Positions 19,284-28,226 of a DNA stretch of 64,000 bases are shown piece after piece. A model generated the notes under the pieces. It did not search any database. It saw only the letters and a list, made by a program, of their open reading frames with translations, and was not told the origin of the DNA. Source of the DNA: Qipengyuania huizhouensis. GTDB taxonomy: Bacteria; Pseudomonadota; Alphaproteobacteria; Sphingomonadales; Sphingomonadaceae. A program made the translations under genes and the position numbers. The number at the start of each line of letters is the position of its first letter. The first letter of the stretch is position 1. Where the stretch lies: contig NZ_JAIGNT010000007.1 in assembly GCF_019711635.1 (NCBI RefSeq), positions 41,631 through 105,630 of the forward strand, read 5' to 3'.

Positions 19284-19852
19284 CGCCACTGGATCACGAT
19301 CCGCACCAACTCGATCACGGCCAGGATACCCACGTGGATCCAGGCCGTGGTCGGGTCGAATGCCGACCAGACCCAATGCAGGAAGGTCAGCACCGCCGCG
19401 GGATAGACCAGCCGGTGCAGCGACTTCCATGATCGCTTGAGCATCCGCATCGATAGATCGTTCGAGGTCACTGCCAGCGGCACGAACAGCGCCAAGGCCA
19501 GCCAGCCGACGAGGATGAAGTCCTGATCGAGCTCGGCGAGAACCAGCCCGAGCGATCCCTTCTTCCACAAATACATCACCGTATGCCCCGCCGCATAAGC
19601 GAAGCTGGCCACACCCAGATCGCGTCGGCGCCGCATGAGCCAGATCGCCCATCCCTGCTTGCGAAACAGCAATTTGATCGGCGTTACCGCAAGCGTCGCC
19701 ATCAGTAGCCACGCGGCCCAATCTCCGCTCTCCCTAATGGCATGGCCGTATCCATACTCGTCAGGCGTCATGAGCCAGCGCCAGCCGATCCAGAGCCCCG
19801 GCAGAGCAAGGACGAGCCAGAGAAATGGCCGGGATTTCAGGATCGATTTCAA
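19268..19852 (-). CDS. msrQ: MsrQ-like haem-binding membrane subunit
   Basis: 194 residues with about six hydrophobic helices and the ferric-reductase-like pattern of YedZ/MsrQ (AYAAGHTVMYLW, SLHRLVYPAAVLTFLHWVW). MsrQ passes electrons from the quinone pool to the periplasmic methionine sulfoxide reductase MsrP. msrP is normally adjacent, but here the neighbours are soxR and a lipoprotein gene, so the partner must be elsewhere or absent. Confidence 0.88.
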   Translation of the reverse strand: MKSILKSRPFLWLVLALPGLWIGWRWLMTPDEYGYGHAIRESGDWAAWLLMATLAVTPIKLLFRKQGWAIWLMRRRRDLGVASFAYAAGHTVMYLWKKGSLGLVLAELDQDFILVGWLALALFVPLAVTSNDLSMRMLKRSWKSLHRLVYPAAVLTFLHWVWSAFDPTTAWIHVGILAVIELVRIVIQWRQRVT

Positions 19853-19904
19853 GACGACATCCAGCTTGGCACGGGCATCATCACGCTATGGTAGGTCCGG
19901 CATC

Positions 19905-20342
19905 CTACCGCAAGACCCGCGGGCCGACGCCGCCTTCACCCCACTTGTCGCCGGCGTTGTAGAGCGCGCATTTCTTCAGGCTGAGGCAACCGCAGCCTAT
20001 GCATCCATCGAGATCCTCACGCACCTTTTCGAGCGCGGCAATCTGCGCATCGATCCGCTGCCGCACCTCCCCGCTGATCTTCTTCCAGTCCGCTGCGTTA
20101 GGCGTGCGTCCTTGCGGCAGGTCCGCCAGCGCATCCTCGATTTCTCCCAGTGACAGTCCGAGCTTCTGCGCGATCAGTATGAAACTGAGCCGCCTAATGT
20201 CGCTGCGCAGGAAACGGCGCTGGTTGCCGGACGTGCGCAGGGGTTCGACCAGTCCCTTTTCCTCGTAGAAACGGATGGCCGAGACGGACAGACCGGTACG
20301 GCGGGCAAGATCGCCGATCGGCAGGAGATCGTTCGCTTTCAT
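19905..20342 (-). CDS. soxR: Redox-sensitive transcriptional activator SoxR
   Basis: 145 residues. N-terminal MerR-type helix-turn-helix (IGDLARRTGLSVSAIRFYEEKGL), a dimerisation helix and the [2Fe-2S] ligands C114, C117, C119 and C125 (CIGCGC...C). SoxR is activated by redox-cycling compounds or superoxide. A near-perfect sox box lies just upstream, between this gene and the divergent VOC gene, so it probably controls that gene and/or itself. Confidence 0.95.
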   Translation of the reverse strand: MKANDLLPIGDLARRTGLSVSAIRFYEEKGLVEPLRTSGNQRRFLRSDIRRLSFILIAQKLGLSLGEIEDALADLPQGRTPNAADWKKISGEVRQRIDAQIAALEKVREDLDGCIGCGCLSLKKCALYNAGDKWGEGGVGPRVLR

Positions 20343-20373
20343 CGATTACAGAGATAGTGCAAGTGAGGCTTGA

Positions 20374-20391
20374 CCTCAACTTAGCTTGAGG
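20374..20391. promoter_or_regulatory. SoxR operator (sox box)
   Basis: CCTCAACTTAGCTTGAGG, an 18-bp imperfect palindrome matching the known SoxR box (CCTCAAgttaacTTGAGG) in all outer positions. It sits 31 bp upstream of soxR and 71 bp upstream of the VOC gene. A partly overlapping inverted repeat TGAGG...CCTCA begins at 20364. Confidence 0.9.
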
Positions 20392-20461
20392 TTGCATATA
20401 CCCATGCATCGCAACCAGCGCCGCGTCTCTGTGAGGTCGGCGCGACACAAGGAGATGCATC

Positions 20462-20833
20462 ATGGCACAAGGACGCCTCGAACACGCCAATATCTCGGTC
20501 ACCGATCCGGAACGGAGTGCCGCGTTGTTGATCGATCTACTCGGCTGGCACGAACGCTGGCGCGGGCCATCCCAACTCGGCGGGCGCTCGGTCCATGTCG
20601 GCGCGGAGCATGACTATGTCGCGCTCTATACTGGCGAGCACGTTAAGGGCGAATATCGCAAGGGCCAGCCGCTCAACCATATCGCCTTTACCGTCGAAGA
20701 TCTCGATGCGGCGGAAGAAGTGGTCAAACGCCATGGCCTGGAGCCCTTCGGACATGATGATTACGACCCGGGTAGGCGGTTCTATTTTTTCGATTGGGAC
20801 GGGATCGAATTCGAGGTGGTCAGCTATGAATGA
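20462..20833 (+). CDS. VOC family (glyoxalase-like) protein
   Basis: 123 residues with the vicinal-oxygen-chelate fold: RLEHANISVTDPERSAALL opens the first module, HIAFTVEDLDAAEEVV the second, and it ends IEFEVVSYE. Metal ligands would be the His and Glu residues in these strands. The reaction is unknown; relatives are lyases, dioxygenases or resistance proteins. AAGGAGATG precedes the ATG. It is divergent from soxR with the sox box between them, so SoxR-dependent induction by redox stress is likely. Confidence 0.87.
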   Translation: MAQGRLEHANISVTDPERSAALLIDLLGWHERWRGPSQLGGRSVHVGAEHDYVALYTGEHVKGEYRKGQPLNHIAFTVEDLDAAEEVVKRHGLEPFGHDDYDPGRRFYFFDWDGIEFEVVSYE

Positions 20834-20889
20834 GTTCATGCCTCGCCGCCCGCTGTTCGGCTCACGAGAACACATGAAAGAGCGTGACG

Positions 20890-21342
20890 TCAGCCCGGAA
20901 GAGTCCCCGACTGCCGCAGTGCCTCTGCCAGAGCGATCGCAGCGCTTGTCGCCAGGTTGAGCGAACGCACCTCGGGTCGCATAGGCAGCCGCACGCTGGC
21001 ATCGACGGACGCGCGCACCGCGTCCGTCACACCCGCGCTCTCCTTGCCGAACAGCAGCACATCGTCGGGGCGATATTCGAAATCGTAAGACGACTGGGTC
21101 GCTTTAGTGGTGAACAGCACCAGGCGGCACCCGGCACGCGCCTGACGGAAAGCCTCGAAACCGCTGTGCCGCACCACCTCGACTTGGTCGATGTAATCCA
21201 TCGCGGCGCGCCGCACACGCCTGTCGTCCCATGCAAAGCCCATGGGTTCTATCAGATCTACGCCCGCACCCATGCAGGCACCGAGCCGCATCACGGCACC
21301 GACATTTCCGGCAATCTCGGGTTCGAACAGGGCTATGCGCAT
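20890..21342 (-). CDS. trmL: tRNA (cytidine/uridine-34-2'-O)-methyltransferase TrmL
   Basis: 150 residues, a minimal SPOUT methyltransferase. It starts MRIALFEPEIAGNVGAVMRL and carries the knot motifs LLFGKESAG and VRLPMRPEVRSLNLATSAAIAL. TrmL methylates the wobble ribose of tRNA-Leu species using S-adenosylmethionine. It lies downstream of ubiA on the same strand with a 48-bp gap. Confidence 0.93.
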   Translation of the reverse strand: MRIALFEPEIAGNVGAVMRLGACMGAGVDLIEPMGFAWDDRRVRRAAMDYIDQVEVVRHSGFEAFRQARAGCRLVLFTTKATQSSYDFEYRPDDVLLFGKESAGVTDAVRASVDASVRLPMRPEVRSLNLATSAAIALAEALRQSGTLPG

Positions 21343-21390
21343 GGCTTCAGAGCAGCCCCACCCGACCGTTGCCCTTGGTCCTGATGCTCA

Positions 21391-22305
21391 TCACGCATTG
21401 CCTACGACGAAGCAGGCGGCGGCGACCAGCGCGCCTGCCCAGCGGTTCGAACGGAAGCGTTCAAGCGGGTTGGCGGGATCGTCTCCATCGAGAGTCGAGA
21501 CTTGCCACGCCAGATGGCCGGCCGCCGGGATCAGCGCCAGCAGCGCAATCCAGTCTGCGCGGTAAAGCCAGAAAGCCAGCGCCCACAGCGCCACCGCCCC
21601 GGTGTAGAACAGCGCAACGCCACCCTGGACCTGACCGCCGAGTCGCAGCGCGGAGGAGCGGATACCGACCAGCGCATCGTCCTCGCGGTCCTGCATGGCA
21701 TAGATCGTGTCGTAGCCGATGACCCACAGCGCCGCACCCGCATACATGGCGGCCAGCGCATCGAGATTGTCGGCGCGGAGCTGGGTCCAGCCCACCAGCA
21801 GCCCCCATGTAAACACGAGGCCGAGCCAGGCCTGCGGCCACCATGTAATCCGCTTCATGAAAGGATAGGCGGCGACCATGGCGAGACTGGCCAATGCGAC
21901 GATCTGCGCCAGCGTACGCAGTTGCAGCAGTACGACCAGCCCGACGAGGCAGAGCGCCAGCAACCAGCCCCAAGCGAGTTTTTTCGGCACCCGTCCGCTA
22001 GCCACCGGGCGGCTGGCAGTGCGGGCCACCTTCCGGTCAAGATCGGCATCGACGATGTCGTTATAGACACAGCCCGCCCCGCGCATGGCGATACTGCCCA
22101 GCAACAGCCAGCCGAGCAGCGCCCATTGCCAGCCGGCACCTGTCAGCCACACGCCCCAGACGCAGGGCCAGAACAGCAGCCACCAGCCGATCGGCCGGTC
22201 GAATCGTGCGAGCTGCGCAAGGTCTCGCAGGCGCTGCGGCAGGCGCCCGACGAGCCCGCGATGCTCGCTGTCCGGTACGATATCATTCGAAGCTGGTTCG
22301 CTCAT
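21391..22305 (-). CDS. ubiA: 4-hydroxybenzoate polyprenyltransferase UbiA
   Basis: 304 residues, about eight to nine membrane helices. The first Asp-rich motif is NDIVDADLD (N82-D90) and the second is YDTIYAMQDREDD, together binding Mg-prenyl diphosphate. UbiA attaches the polyprenyl tail to 4-hydroxybenzoate in ubiquinone synthesis. The ATG at 22305 is chosen; the frame stays open upstream but that part is antisense to rsmE. Divergent from rsmE with 39 bp between starts. Confidence 0.95.
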   Translation of the reverse strand: MSEPASNDIVPDSEHRGLVGRLPQRLRDLAQLARFDRPIGWWLLFWPCVWGVWLTGAGWQWALLGWLLLGSIAMRGAGCVYNDIVDADLDRKVARTASRPVASGRVPKKLAWGWLLALCLVGLVVLLQLRTLAQIVALASLAMVAAYPFMKRITWWPQAWLGLVFTWGLLVGWTQLRADNLDALAAMYAGAALWVIGYDTIYAMQDREDDALVGIRSSALRLGGQVQGGVALFYTGAVALWALAFWLYRADWIALLALIPAAGHLAWQVSTLDGDDPANPLERFRSNRWAGALVAAACFVVGNA

Positions 22306-22344
22306 GGGTTGCTCCCTACCCTCACCCGTGCCACCTGCAAAGCC

Positions 22345-23100
22345 ATGCCCGCAACTCCCGCCTGGCCGCCCAAGAGCGCACCGCGTCTGTTCGTCGACAG
22401 CCTCTTGTCCGAAGGTGCGGAGGTGCGCATCGAAGGCAATCAGGCGCATTACCTCGGCAAGGTCATGCGTATCTCGCCAGGCGATACGGTGATCCTGTGC
22501 GATAACGAAACCGGCGAATGGGCCGCGGAAGTTATCGATGCAGCCAAACGACATATCACCCTGACGGCGCGGCAACATCTGCGCGAGCGGGAGGAGGTCC
22601 CCGACTTCTGGCTCTGCGCCGCGCTTCTGAAAAAGGACCGGTTCGACATGGTGCTGGAAAAGGCGACCGAGCTGGGCGTCGCCGCGATCCATCCCATCGT
22701 CACCCGCCGCTGCGTGGCCGACAAGCTCAATTCCGAGCGCGCTTCCGCCATCGTGACCGAGGCGGCGGAGCAATGCGCGCGCACCGCGCTGCCCGCAGTG
22801 GCCGAGCCGCGCAAGCTCGATGCGCTGCTGCGTGACTGGCCCGAAGACCGGATACTTTTCTTCGCCGACGAGGAAGGCGGTGAACCTGCCGCAGACGCCT
22901 TCTGTTACGCCGAAGGTCCCGCTGCCCTGCTCACCGGCCCGGAAGGCGGGTTCGACGACGAAGAACGCGCGGCGATTCGCGCGCATCCCAATGCCCGGCC
23001 CATCAGCCTCGGTCCGCGGATTTTGCGCGGCGAAACTGCCGCTCTTGCCGGCATCTCCGTATGGATGGCGGAAGCGGGTGACTGGATCGACGCAGAATAA
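22345..23100 (+). CDS. rsmE: 16S rRNA (uracil-1498-N3)-methyltransferase RsmE
   Basis: 251 residues. An N-terminal PUA-like domain (RLFVDSLLSEGAEV, HYLGKVMR) precedes a SPOUT domain with LLTGPEGGFDDEE and SLGPRILRGETA, both diagnostic for RsmE. It methylates U1498 of 16S rRNA. The ATG at 22345 gives the normal length; the frame is open far upstream but that region is antisense to ubiA. gshA follows 41 bp downstream on the same strand. Confidence 0.94.
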   Translation: MPATPAWPPKSAPRLFVDSLLSEGAEVRIEGNQAHYLGKVMRISPGDTVILCDNETGEWAAEVIDAAKRHITLTARQHLREREEVPDFWLCAALLKKDRFDMVLEKATELGVAAIHPIVTRRCVADKLNSERASAIVTEAAEQCARTALPAVAEPRKLDALLRDWPEDRILFFADEEGGEPAADAFCYAEGPAALLTGPEGGFDDEERAAIRAHPNARPISLGPRILRGETAALAGISVWMAEAGDWIDAE

Positions 23101-23141
23101 TTCTCTTTCCTCGCGAGGTTGGGTTTCCTAACGCAACTTTC

Positions 23142-24512
23142 ATGAGCACGCGCGACACATCCGCCAGGGAAGACCCGATCATCGAGAGCCGCGACCAACT
23201 GGTCGCCCCGATGCAAAAGGGAGAGAAACCCAAGGCGGACTGGCGTATCGGAACGGAGCATGAAAAGCTCGTCTTCAACAGGTCGGACCACCGCGCTCCA
23301 TCTTACGAGGAAAAGGGCGGTATACGCGATATCCTGCTGAGTTTACGGCAGTTTGGATGGGAACCTGTGGAAGAAGGCCGCAAGGTCATCGCCATGCGCG
23401 GCGAGGACGGCACCGTCAGTCTGGAGCCTGCGGGCCAGCTGGAACTTTCCGGTGCGCCGCTGGAGAATCTCCACGAAACCTGCGCGGAAACCGGCCGCCA
23501 CCTCGATCAGGTGAAGCAGGTCGGTGAAGCCTGCGATGTCGGTTTCCTCGGTCTCGGCATGTGGCCGGACAAGACCCGCGAAGAGCTGCCCATGATGCCC
23601 AAGGGCCGCTACGAAATCATGAAACGGCATATGCCCCGAGTCGGCACGCTGGGCCTCGACATGATGCTGCGGACCTGCACGATCCAGGTCAATCTCGACT
23701 ATTCTTCCGAAACCGACATGGCGCAGAAATTCCGCACCGGCCTCGCGCTGCAGCCGCTGGCCACCGCGCTGTTCGCCAATTCGCCCTTCACCGAAGGCAA
23801 GCCGAACGGCTACCTATCCTACCGCAGCCATATCTGGAGCGACACCGATCCGCACCGCACGGGCATGCTGCCTTTCGTGTTCGAAGACGGTTTCGGCTAC
23901 GAACGCTGGGTCGATTACATGCTGGATGTGCCGATGTATTTCGTCTTCCGCGACGGGAAATATATCGATGCGGCGGGCCTCAGTTTTCGCGATTTCCTCA
24001 AGGGTGAACTTTCGGTCCTTCCGGGCGAGAAGCCGACCGAAAGCGATTGGTGGGACCATCTCTCCACCGCCTTTCCCGAAGTGCGCCTGAAGAGCTTCCT
24101 CGAAATGCGCGGGGCGGACGGCGGGCCGTGGAGCCGGATTTGCGCCCTTCCCGCCTTCTGGGTCGGCCTGCTCTACGAGCAGACCGCGCTCGATGCGGCG
24201 TGGGACCTCGTCAAACACTGGACGATGGAAGAGCGCGAGGAATTGCGCAACGCGGTTCCGAAACTGGCTCTCGATGCGCCCATTCCCGGCGGGGGCAAGC
24301 TACAGGATCTTGCGAAAGACGTTCTCAAGATCGCACGTTCGGGGCTGACCGCACGCGCCCGCGTCAACGCGTCGGGTGATAACGAGACCGGTTTCCTCGA
24401 GACGCTCGACGAGATCGTGGCGAGCGGCAAGGTGCCCGCGCAGATACTGCTCGACCGTTATCATGGGGAATGGGGCGGCGATATCAGCCGGGTTTACAAA
24501 TACAGCTTCTGA
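23142..24512 (+). CDS. gshA: Glutamate--cysteine ligase (alphaproteobacterial/plant type)
   Basis: 456 residues. The conserved blocks GTEHEKLVF, SLEPAGQLELSGAPL, MPKGRYEIMKRHMP and CTIQVNLDYSSE identify the plant/alphaproteobacterial glutamate-cysteine ligase. This enzyme makes gamma-glutamylcysteine, the first step of glutathione synthesis. Length is normal. An ABM-domain gene follows after 16 bp and is probably co-transcribed. Confidence 0.95.
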   Translation: MSTRDTSAREDPIIESRDQLVAPMQKGEKPKADWRIGTEHEKLVFNRSDHRAPSYEEKGGIRDILLSLRQFGWEPVEEGRKVIAMRGEDGTVSLEPAGQLELSGAPLENLHETCAETGRHLDQVKQVGEACDVGFLGLGMWPDKTREELPMMPKGRYEIMKRHMPRVGTLGLDMMLRTCTIQVNLDYSSETDMAQKFRTGLALQPLATALFANSPFTEGKPNGYLSYRSHIWSDTDPHRTGMLPFVFEDGFGYERWVDYMLDVPMYFVFRDGKYIDAAGLSFRDFLKGELSVLPGEKPTESDWWDHLSTAFPEVRLKSFLEMRGADGGPWSRICALPAFWVGLLYEQTALDAAWDLVKHWTMEEREELRNAVPKLALDAPIPGGGKLQDLAKDVLKIARSGLTARARVNASGDNETGFLETLDEIVASGKVPAQILLDRYHGEWGGDISRVYKYSF

Positions 24513-24528
24513 CCAAGGGAAAGCGTGG

Positions 24529-24831
24529 ATGATCCAGATCAACGGAACGATCAAGCTGGGGCGCACGATCGACGCCACGATGCAGAAATCCCTTGTCGAG
24601 ATGGTCCGCGCCAGCCGCGCCGAAGACGGTTGCCTCGATTACAGCTTTGCGCGCGATCTTGCCGATCCGGACACGCTGGTCCTATTCGAACGCTGGCGCG
24701 ACCGTGCAGCGCTGGATGCACATGGGCAATCCGCGCACATGGCGGAATTCCAGAAGGTCATGGCGGCCAACCCGCCCGCCTCGCGCGATCTCAGGATCTA
24801 CGAGACCGACGAGGGCCAGCCGCTCGGCTGA
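24529..24831 (+). CDS. ABM-domain (YgiN-like) monooxygenase family protein
   Basis: 100 residues, a single ferredoxin-like antibiotic-biosynthesis-monooxygenase domain: EMVRASRAEDGCLDYSF, LVLFERWRDRAALDAHGQS and HMAEFQKV. Such small dimeric proteins act as quinol monooxygenases or have unknown roles. AAGGGA precedes the ATG, 16 bp after gshA. Convergent with bamB. Confidence 0.87.
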   Translation: MIQINGTIKLGRTIDATMQKSLVEMVRASRAEDGCLDYSFARDLADPDTLVLFERWRDRAALDAHGQSAHMAEFQKVMAANPPASRDLRIYETDEGQPLG

Positions 24832-24852
24832 CCCCCGGCACATCAGGCGCGT

Positions 24853-26205
24853 CTAGCGGAAAGCCGTGATCCGACCGCTGTCGTCGAGCACGTAGAGCGT
24901 ATTGTTGGCAACGATCGGGGGAAGGCTGATCGGCTGTTCCAGTTCGCGGAACAGGGTGGCCGAACCTTCGCCCGTGCTTACGGTGTAGATCTGGCCTTCT
25001 GAATTGACCGCCCACAGGCGATCGCCTGCGAGAACCGGCCCCTGCCAGAAGATCGGATCCTCCTTGTCTTCCTCGTCACGGAAGCGCGGAAGCTGGGTGA
25101 GCCAGCGAACCTTGCCGGTGCCGCGCGCAATCGCCAACATGCGTGCATCGTCGGTCAGCGCGAAGATCCAGTCACCCGCAATCGCAGGGGTCGAAATGCC
25201 CGCGACCGTAAGTTCCCACAGGCGCTGGCCTGTGACCAGTTCGTAAGCTGCCATCCGACCGCCTTGGCCGAGCGCGAAGACCTGGCCCCTGTCGATAATC
25301 GGATCGGCATCGATATCGCTCAACGCCCCGACTTGCGTCGAGATCGAGGTGCGTGCCAACGCATCGGCCCACAGGCTGCGGCCGTTTTCGTACCGATAGG
25401 CAACCAGTTCACCCGAAGTATAGCCGGCGACCACTGTCCCGTTTCCGGCTGCAGGTGCGGCAACTCCGAATACGCCCGCCATCGTGGTGGAACCGGATTC
25501 CTGCCACACTTGGCGTCCGTCGGCAGCGTTCAGCGCAAAAAGCTGGTTATCCTGGGACATGACAAAGACATTGCCAAAAGAAACCGTAGGGGAACCGCGC
25601 AGCGGTCCGCCGGGCTTGACCTTCCAGAGTTCGGCACCGTTGTCGGCGTCCAGCGCATAGACGTTACCGGCACCATCGGTGCCATAAACCCTGCCACTAT
25701 CGAAGCTCACCCCGCCGCCGAAGGCCGAAGGGCGCGTGTCGTCGGTCAAATCACCCTGATAGGCCCAGATGCGAGATCCGGTCTGTGCGTCGAAAGCGGA
25801 AACCTGCCCGTCCGCGCCGACGGCAAAAAGCTTGCCGCCTCCCACGACCGGTGCCGCACCCAGGCGGCGCTTGTTGCTGGCGCCTTCGACCTGGGCGGTG
25901 AAGGCCTGCGCGGGAGTCGCCCCGAGAGCCAGATGGCCGTAGCTCTTGCTCGCGGTCCCGCCAGCCTGACCCCAGGTATCGTTGGACCGGGCTGCCGGAA
26001 GCGTGACCGCCGTTCCCGCCAAGGCAGGGTCGACTTTTGCGCCGCTTTCGATCCGCGAAAGGATCGGCTGGCGGTCGCCTATGGTAGGCGTGTCCTTCTT
26101 TCCGTCGCCGCCGCCGAACAGGCCGCCACTGCACGCTCCAAGCGCAACCGCGGAGGTTGCAAGGATCGCGCCTCTGAAGAGGGATTTAGCGTAGTTCTGG
26201 CTCAT
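24853..26205 (-). CDS. bamB: Outer membrane protein assembly factor BamB
   Basis: 450 residues. A lipoprotein signal (ATSAVALGAC) is followed by a PQQ-type eight-bladed beta-propeller, with repeats such as LFALNAADGRQVW, VYALDADNGAELW and SAFDAQTGSRIW. BamB is the lipoprotein of the BAM complex that helps insert outer-membrane beta-barrels. The ATG at 26205 is chosen; ATG at 26226 would overlap the upstream stop (ATGA) and is also possible. It is preceded by a TPR gene as in other proteobacteria. The usual downstream der gene is absent. Confidence 0.93.
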   Translation of the reverse strand: MSQNYAKSLFRGAILATSAVALGACSGGLFGGGDGKKDTPTIGDRQPILSRIESGAKVDPALAGTAVTLPAARSNDTWGQAGGTASKSYGHLALGATPAQAFTAQVEGASNKRRLGAAPVVGGGKLFAVGADGQVSAFDAQTGSRIWAYQGDLTDDTRPSAFGGGVSFDSGRVYGTDGAGNVYALDADNGAELWKVKPGGPLRGSPTVSFGNVFVMSQDNQLFALNAADGRQVWQESGSTTMAGVFGVAAPAAGNGTVVAGYTSGELVAYRYENGRSLWADALARTSISTQVGALSDIDADPIIDRGQVFALGQGGRMAAYELVTGQRLWELTVAGISTPAIAGDWIFALTDDARMLAIARGTGKVRWLTQLPRFRDEEDKEDPIFWQGPVLAGDRLWAVNSEGQIYTVSTGEGSATLFRELEQPISLPPIVANNTLYVLDDSGRITAFR

Positions 26206-26222
26206 CGAGTTTCCGTTTCGTG

Positions 26223-26990
26223 TCATTCGGTGCCTTCACCGCCTGCGCCTTGCGCATCGAGGATATCCTGCACATCGTCGACTGCGTCGACGCCAAGGAT
26301 ACCCGCCATGTTGAGCATGCGGGCCCGGGCCGGTTCGGGAGTATTTTCGTCTCGCGCTATCTCGGCAAACAGCGCACCAGCTTCGTCGCGCTGGTTCTGT
26401 GCGAGATAGGCGTGTGCGACCAGTTCGCCCGCGCTGGCGAAGAACGGTTCGCCCGGGACAGCGAGCGGCTTCATCGCAGCGATGACCTCGGCCGGTTCCG
26501 TCTGGTCGAAAAGCAGAGCCGTGCGGCGGATGAGCGCAAGGTTCCGCATAACGTCCGGCGCGTTTTCGTCATCGGCAATCTCGCCGAACAGGGTGGCCGC
26601 CTGTGCGGCATCCCCGCCTTCGGCGGCAATTCCGGCCCTCAGCATCTTCGCGCTGATGGCGGGCGTACCCTCTCCCTCGAACGCTTCGAGACGCGCGGTT
26701 GCGGTATCGACGTTCCCGGCTTCCAGCTGGTCGAGCGTCGTGACGAGTTCCTCGCTCGATGATTCAAGCGCCGTTTCCTGGCGGTTGTCCCAGTAGAGAT
26801 AGCCGGCGAAGGACAGAAGTCCGATCACTACCACCCCGATGAGCGGCTTGCCGTAGCGGTCCATGAAGCTTTCGAGATCGCCCTGGCGAACGGCATCGTC
26901 GACTTCGCGCAGCAGTGCTTCCTGCTCTGCTGCGCTGGCTTTCGCCTTTTTCTCTTCACGGGTGAGTTCGGTCTTGGGTGTTCGTGCCAC
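26223..26990 (-). CDS. Single-pass membrane TPR protein, YfgM-like
   Basis: 255 residues. It begins with a charged Lys/Glu-rich cytoplasmic segment, then one transmembrane helix (about 49-66, LIGVVVIGLLSFAGYLYW). An extracytoplasmic part follows with TPR-like alpha-alpha repeats rich in Ala (AAQAATLFGEIADDE, ELVAHAYLAQNQRDEAGALF). This matches YfgM/ancillary SecYEG-translocon proteins, which are commonly encoded just before bamB. Immediately upstream of bamB on the same strand. Confidence 0.87.
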   Translation of the reverse strand: MARTPKTELTREEKKAKASAAEQEALLREVDDAVRQGDLESFMDRYGKPLIGVVVIGLLSFAGYLYWDNRQETALESSSEELVTTLDQLEAGNVDTATARLEAFEGEGTPAISAKMLRAGIAAEGGDAAQAATLFGEIADDENAPDVMRNLALIRRTALLFDQTEPAEVIAAMKPLAVPGEPFFASAGELVAHAYLAQNQRDEAGALFAEIARDENTPEPARARMLNMAGILGVDAVDDVQDILDAQGAGGEGTE

Positions 26991-27122
26991 TGCGGCGCGG
27001 TCTCCGGTCCTTGGATATCAGGTCTGCGGGTCTTTAGGCATGGCACCTTCGAAGGGCAATGCCTTGGCGACCGTGCACCAACGCCTGTCCCCGTTCGCGT
27101 GAATGTGCGATGAAAGCCACTT

Positions 27123-28226
27123 TCAAAATTCGCGTCTCATTGCGCTGGAATAGAGACGCCGGAAGGTGGCGATCATCTTGTCTCGGTCGAATTCTCGTAC
27201 GGCCTGGACCCGGTTCGCCTCGCCTATGGCCTTGCGCAAGCCCCCGTCTTTGGCGAGCGCGTGGAGATTTGCCGCAAACATGCTTTCGCTGGCACCTTCC
27301 GTCAGCCACTCGCGATTGGGTTCGCTTACGATATCTGCAGTTCCGCCTTCCCGGGGCGTGATGACCGGCACGGACGCCGACATCGCCTGTACGAGCCGTT
27401 CCGGAAATATCGATGATACGCCCGGATCGACGAAGATGTCGAACAGGCCGAGCACGCGCGCCGGCTCCTTCACCGCGCCGGGGAAATAGACCCGGTCGTT
27501 CAGGCCGAGCCGGTCGATTTCCGCCTCGACGCCAGTTGTATTCTGTCGTTCTCCCAGAACAATCAGCTGCCACTTCTCGTCCAGGTTGGCGAATGCCCTC
27601 ACCAGACGCTCAATTCCGGACGCGCCGGGATCATCGGGCCATGTGCCGACCCAGTTCTCACCGGGATGCTTGATAAGACGGAATCCGTCGTTTTTCGGCT
27701 TCTTGGCGAAAGCCTTGGTGTCGATTCCCGGAGCGATGCGTTTCACCCGGCCTATAGGCTGTTGCCAGTCGACCAGCGCGGCCTCTTCAAGCCTTTCGCC
27801 CGGTACAACGACACCGGCGGATTTCCCCAGCGCGATCCGGCGATACCACTTGCGGCGAAAGGTGCGCCGCTGATCCGGCGCATATTCGTGATGCACCAGC
27901 GGCGGCAGGTTCATCGCATCCTTGAACAGCGTATGAGCCATCGCAACGTCGAGCGCTTCCGGCCCGTGGGTCAGCACCAGATCGAACGGGGTTATCGCGC
28001 GCGCCAGCTTGAGCATGCGGCCAGGCATAGGCAGGCCCTCCAGCGCGGGGAAGTTGCTTGCAGGCTTGAGATAGGCGCTCCGGCGAAGCCCGGTCGGCAA
28101 TTCTCCGTCCTGGGTCACCAGCGTGTGTCGCAACTTGTTGCCGAAGGCAGATATCAGCTCGACTGAAGCGCCTTGGGGAAGGACATGGAGGATGTGCGGC
28201 GCCAGCTCGCCTTTCCCACCACTCAT
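27123..28226 (-). CDS. Glycosyltransferase, GT-B fold (family 1/4-like)
   Basis: 367 residues. The C-terminal Rossmann half carries the retaining GT4 pattern: WQLIVLGERQ, RVYFPGAVKEPARVLGLFDIFVDPG, then the donor-binding FPERLVQAMSASVPVITPREGG. The N-terminal half has ILHVLPQG...HTLVTQDGEL. Substrates unknown; likely cell-surface polysaccharide or lipid glycosylation. Its start overlaps the stop of the upstream alpha/beta hydrolase gene by 4 bp (ATGA). Confidence 0.86.
   Translation of the reverse strand: MSGGKGELAPHILHVLPQGASVELISAFGNKLRHTLVTQDGELPTGLRRSAYLKPASNFPALEGLPMPGRMLKLARAITPFDLVLTHGPEALDVAMAHTLFKDAMNLPPLVHHEYAPDQRRTFRRKWYRRIALGKSAGVVVPGERLEEAALVDWQQPIGRVKRIAPGIDTKAFAKKPKNDGFRLIKHPGENWVGTWPDDPGASGIERLVRAFANLDEKWQLIVLGERQNTTGVEAEIDRLGLNDRVYFPGAVKEPARVLGLFDIFVDPGVSSIFPERLVQAMSASVPVITPREGGTADIVSEPNREWLTEGASESMFAANLHALAKDGGLRKAIGEANRVQAVREFDRDKMIATFRRLYSSAMRREF

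Noticed and set aside
22306..22986. Long upstream extension of ubiA
   Set aside because: The extension lies antisense to rsmE coding sequence; the conserved UbiA N terminus starts at 22305.
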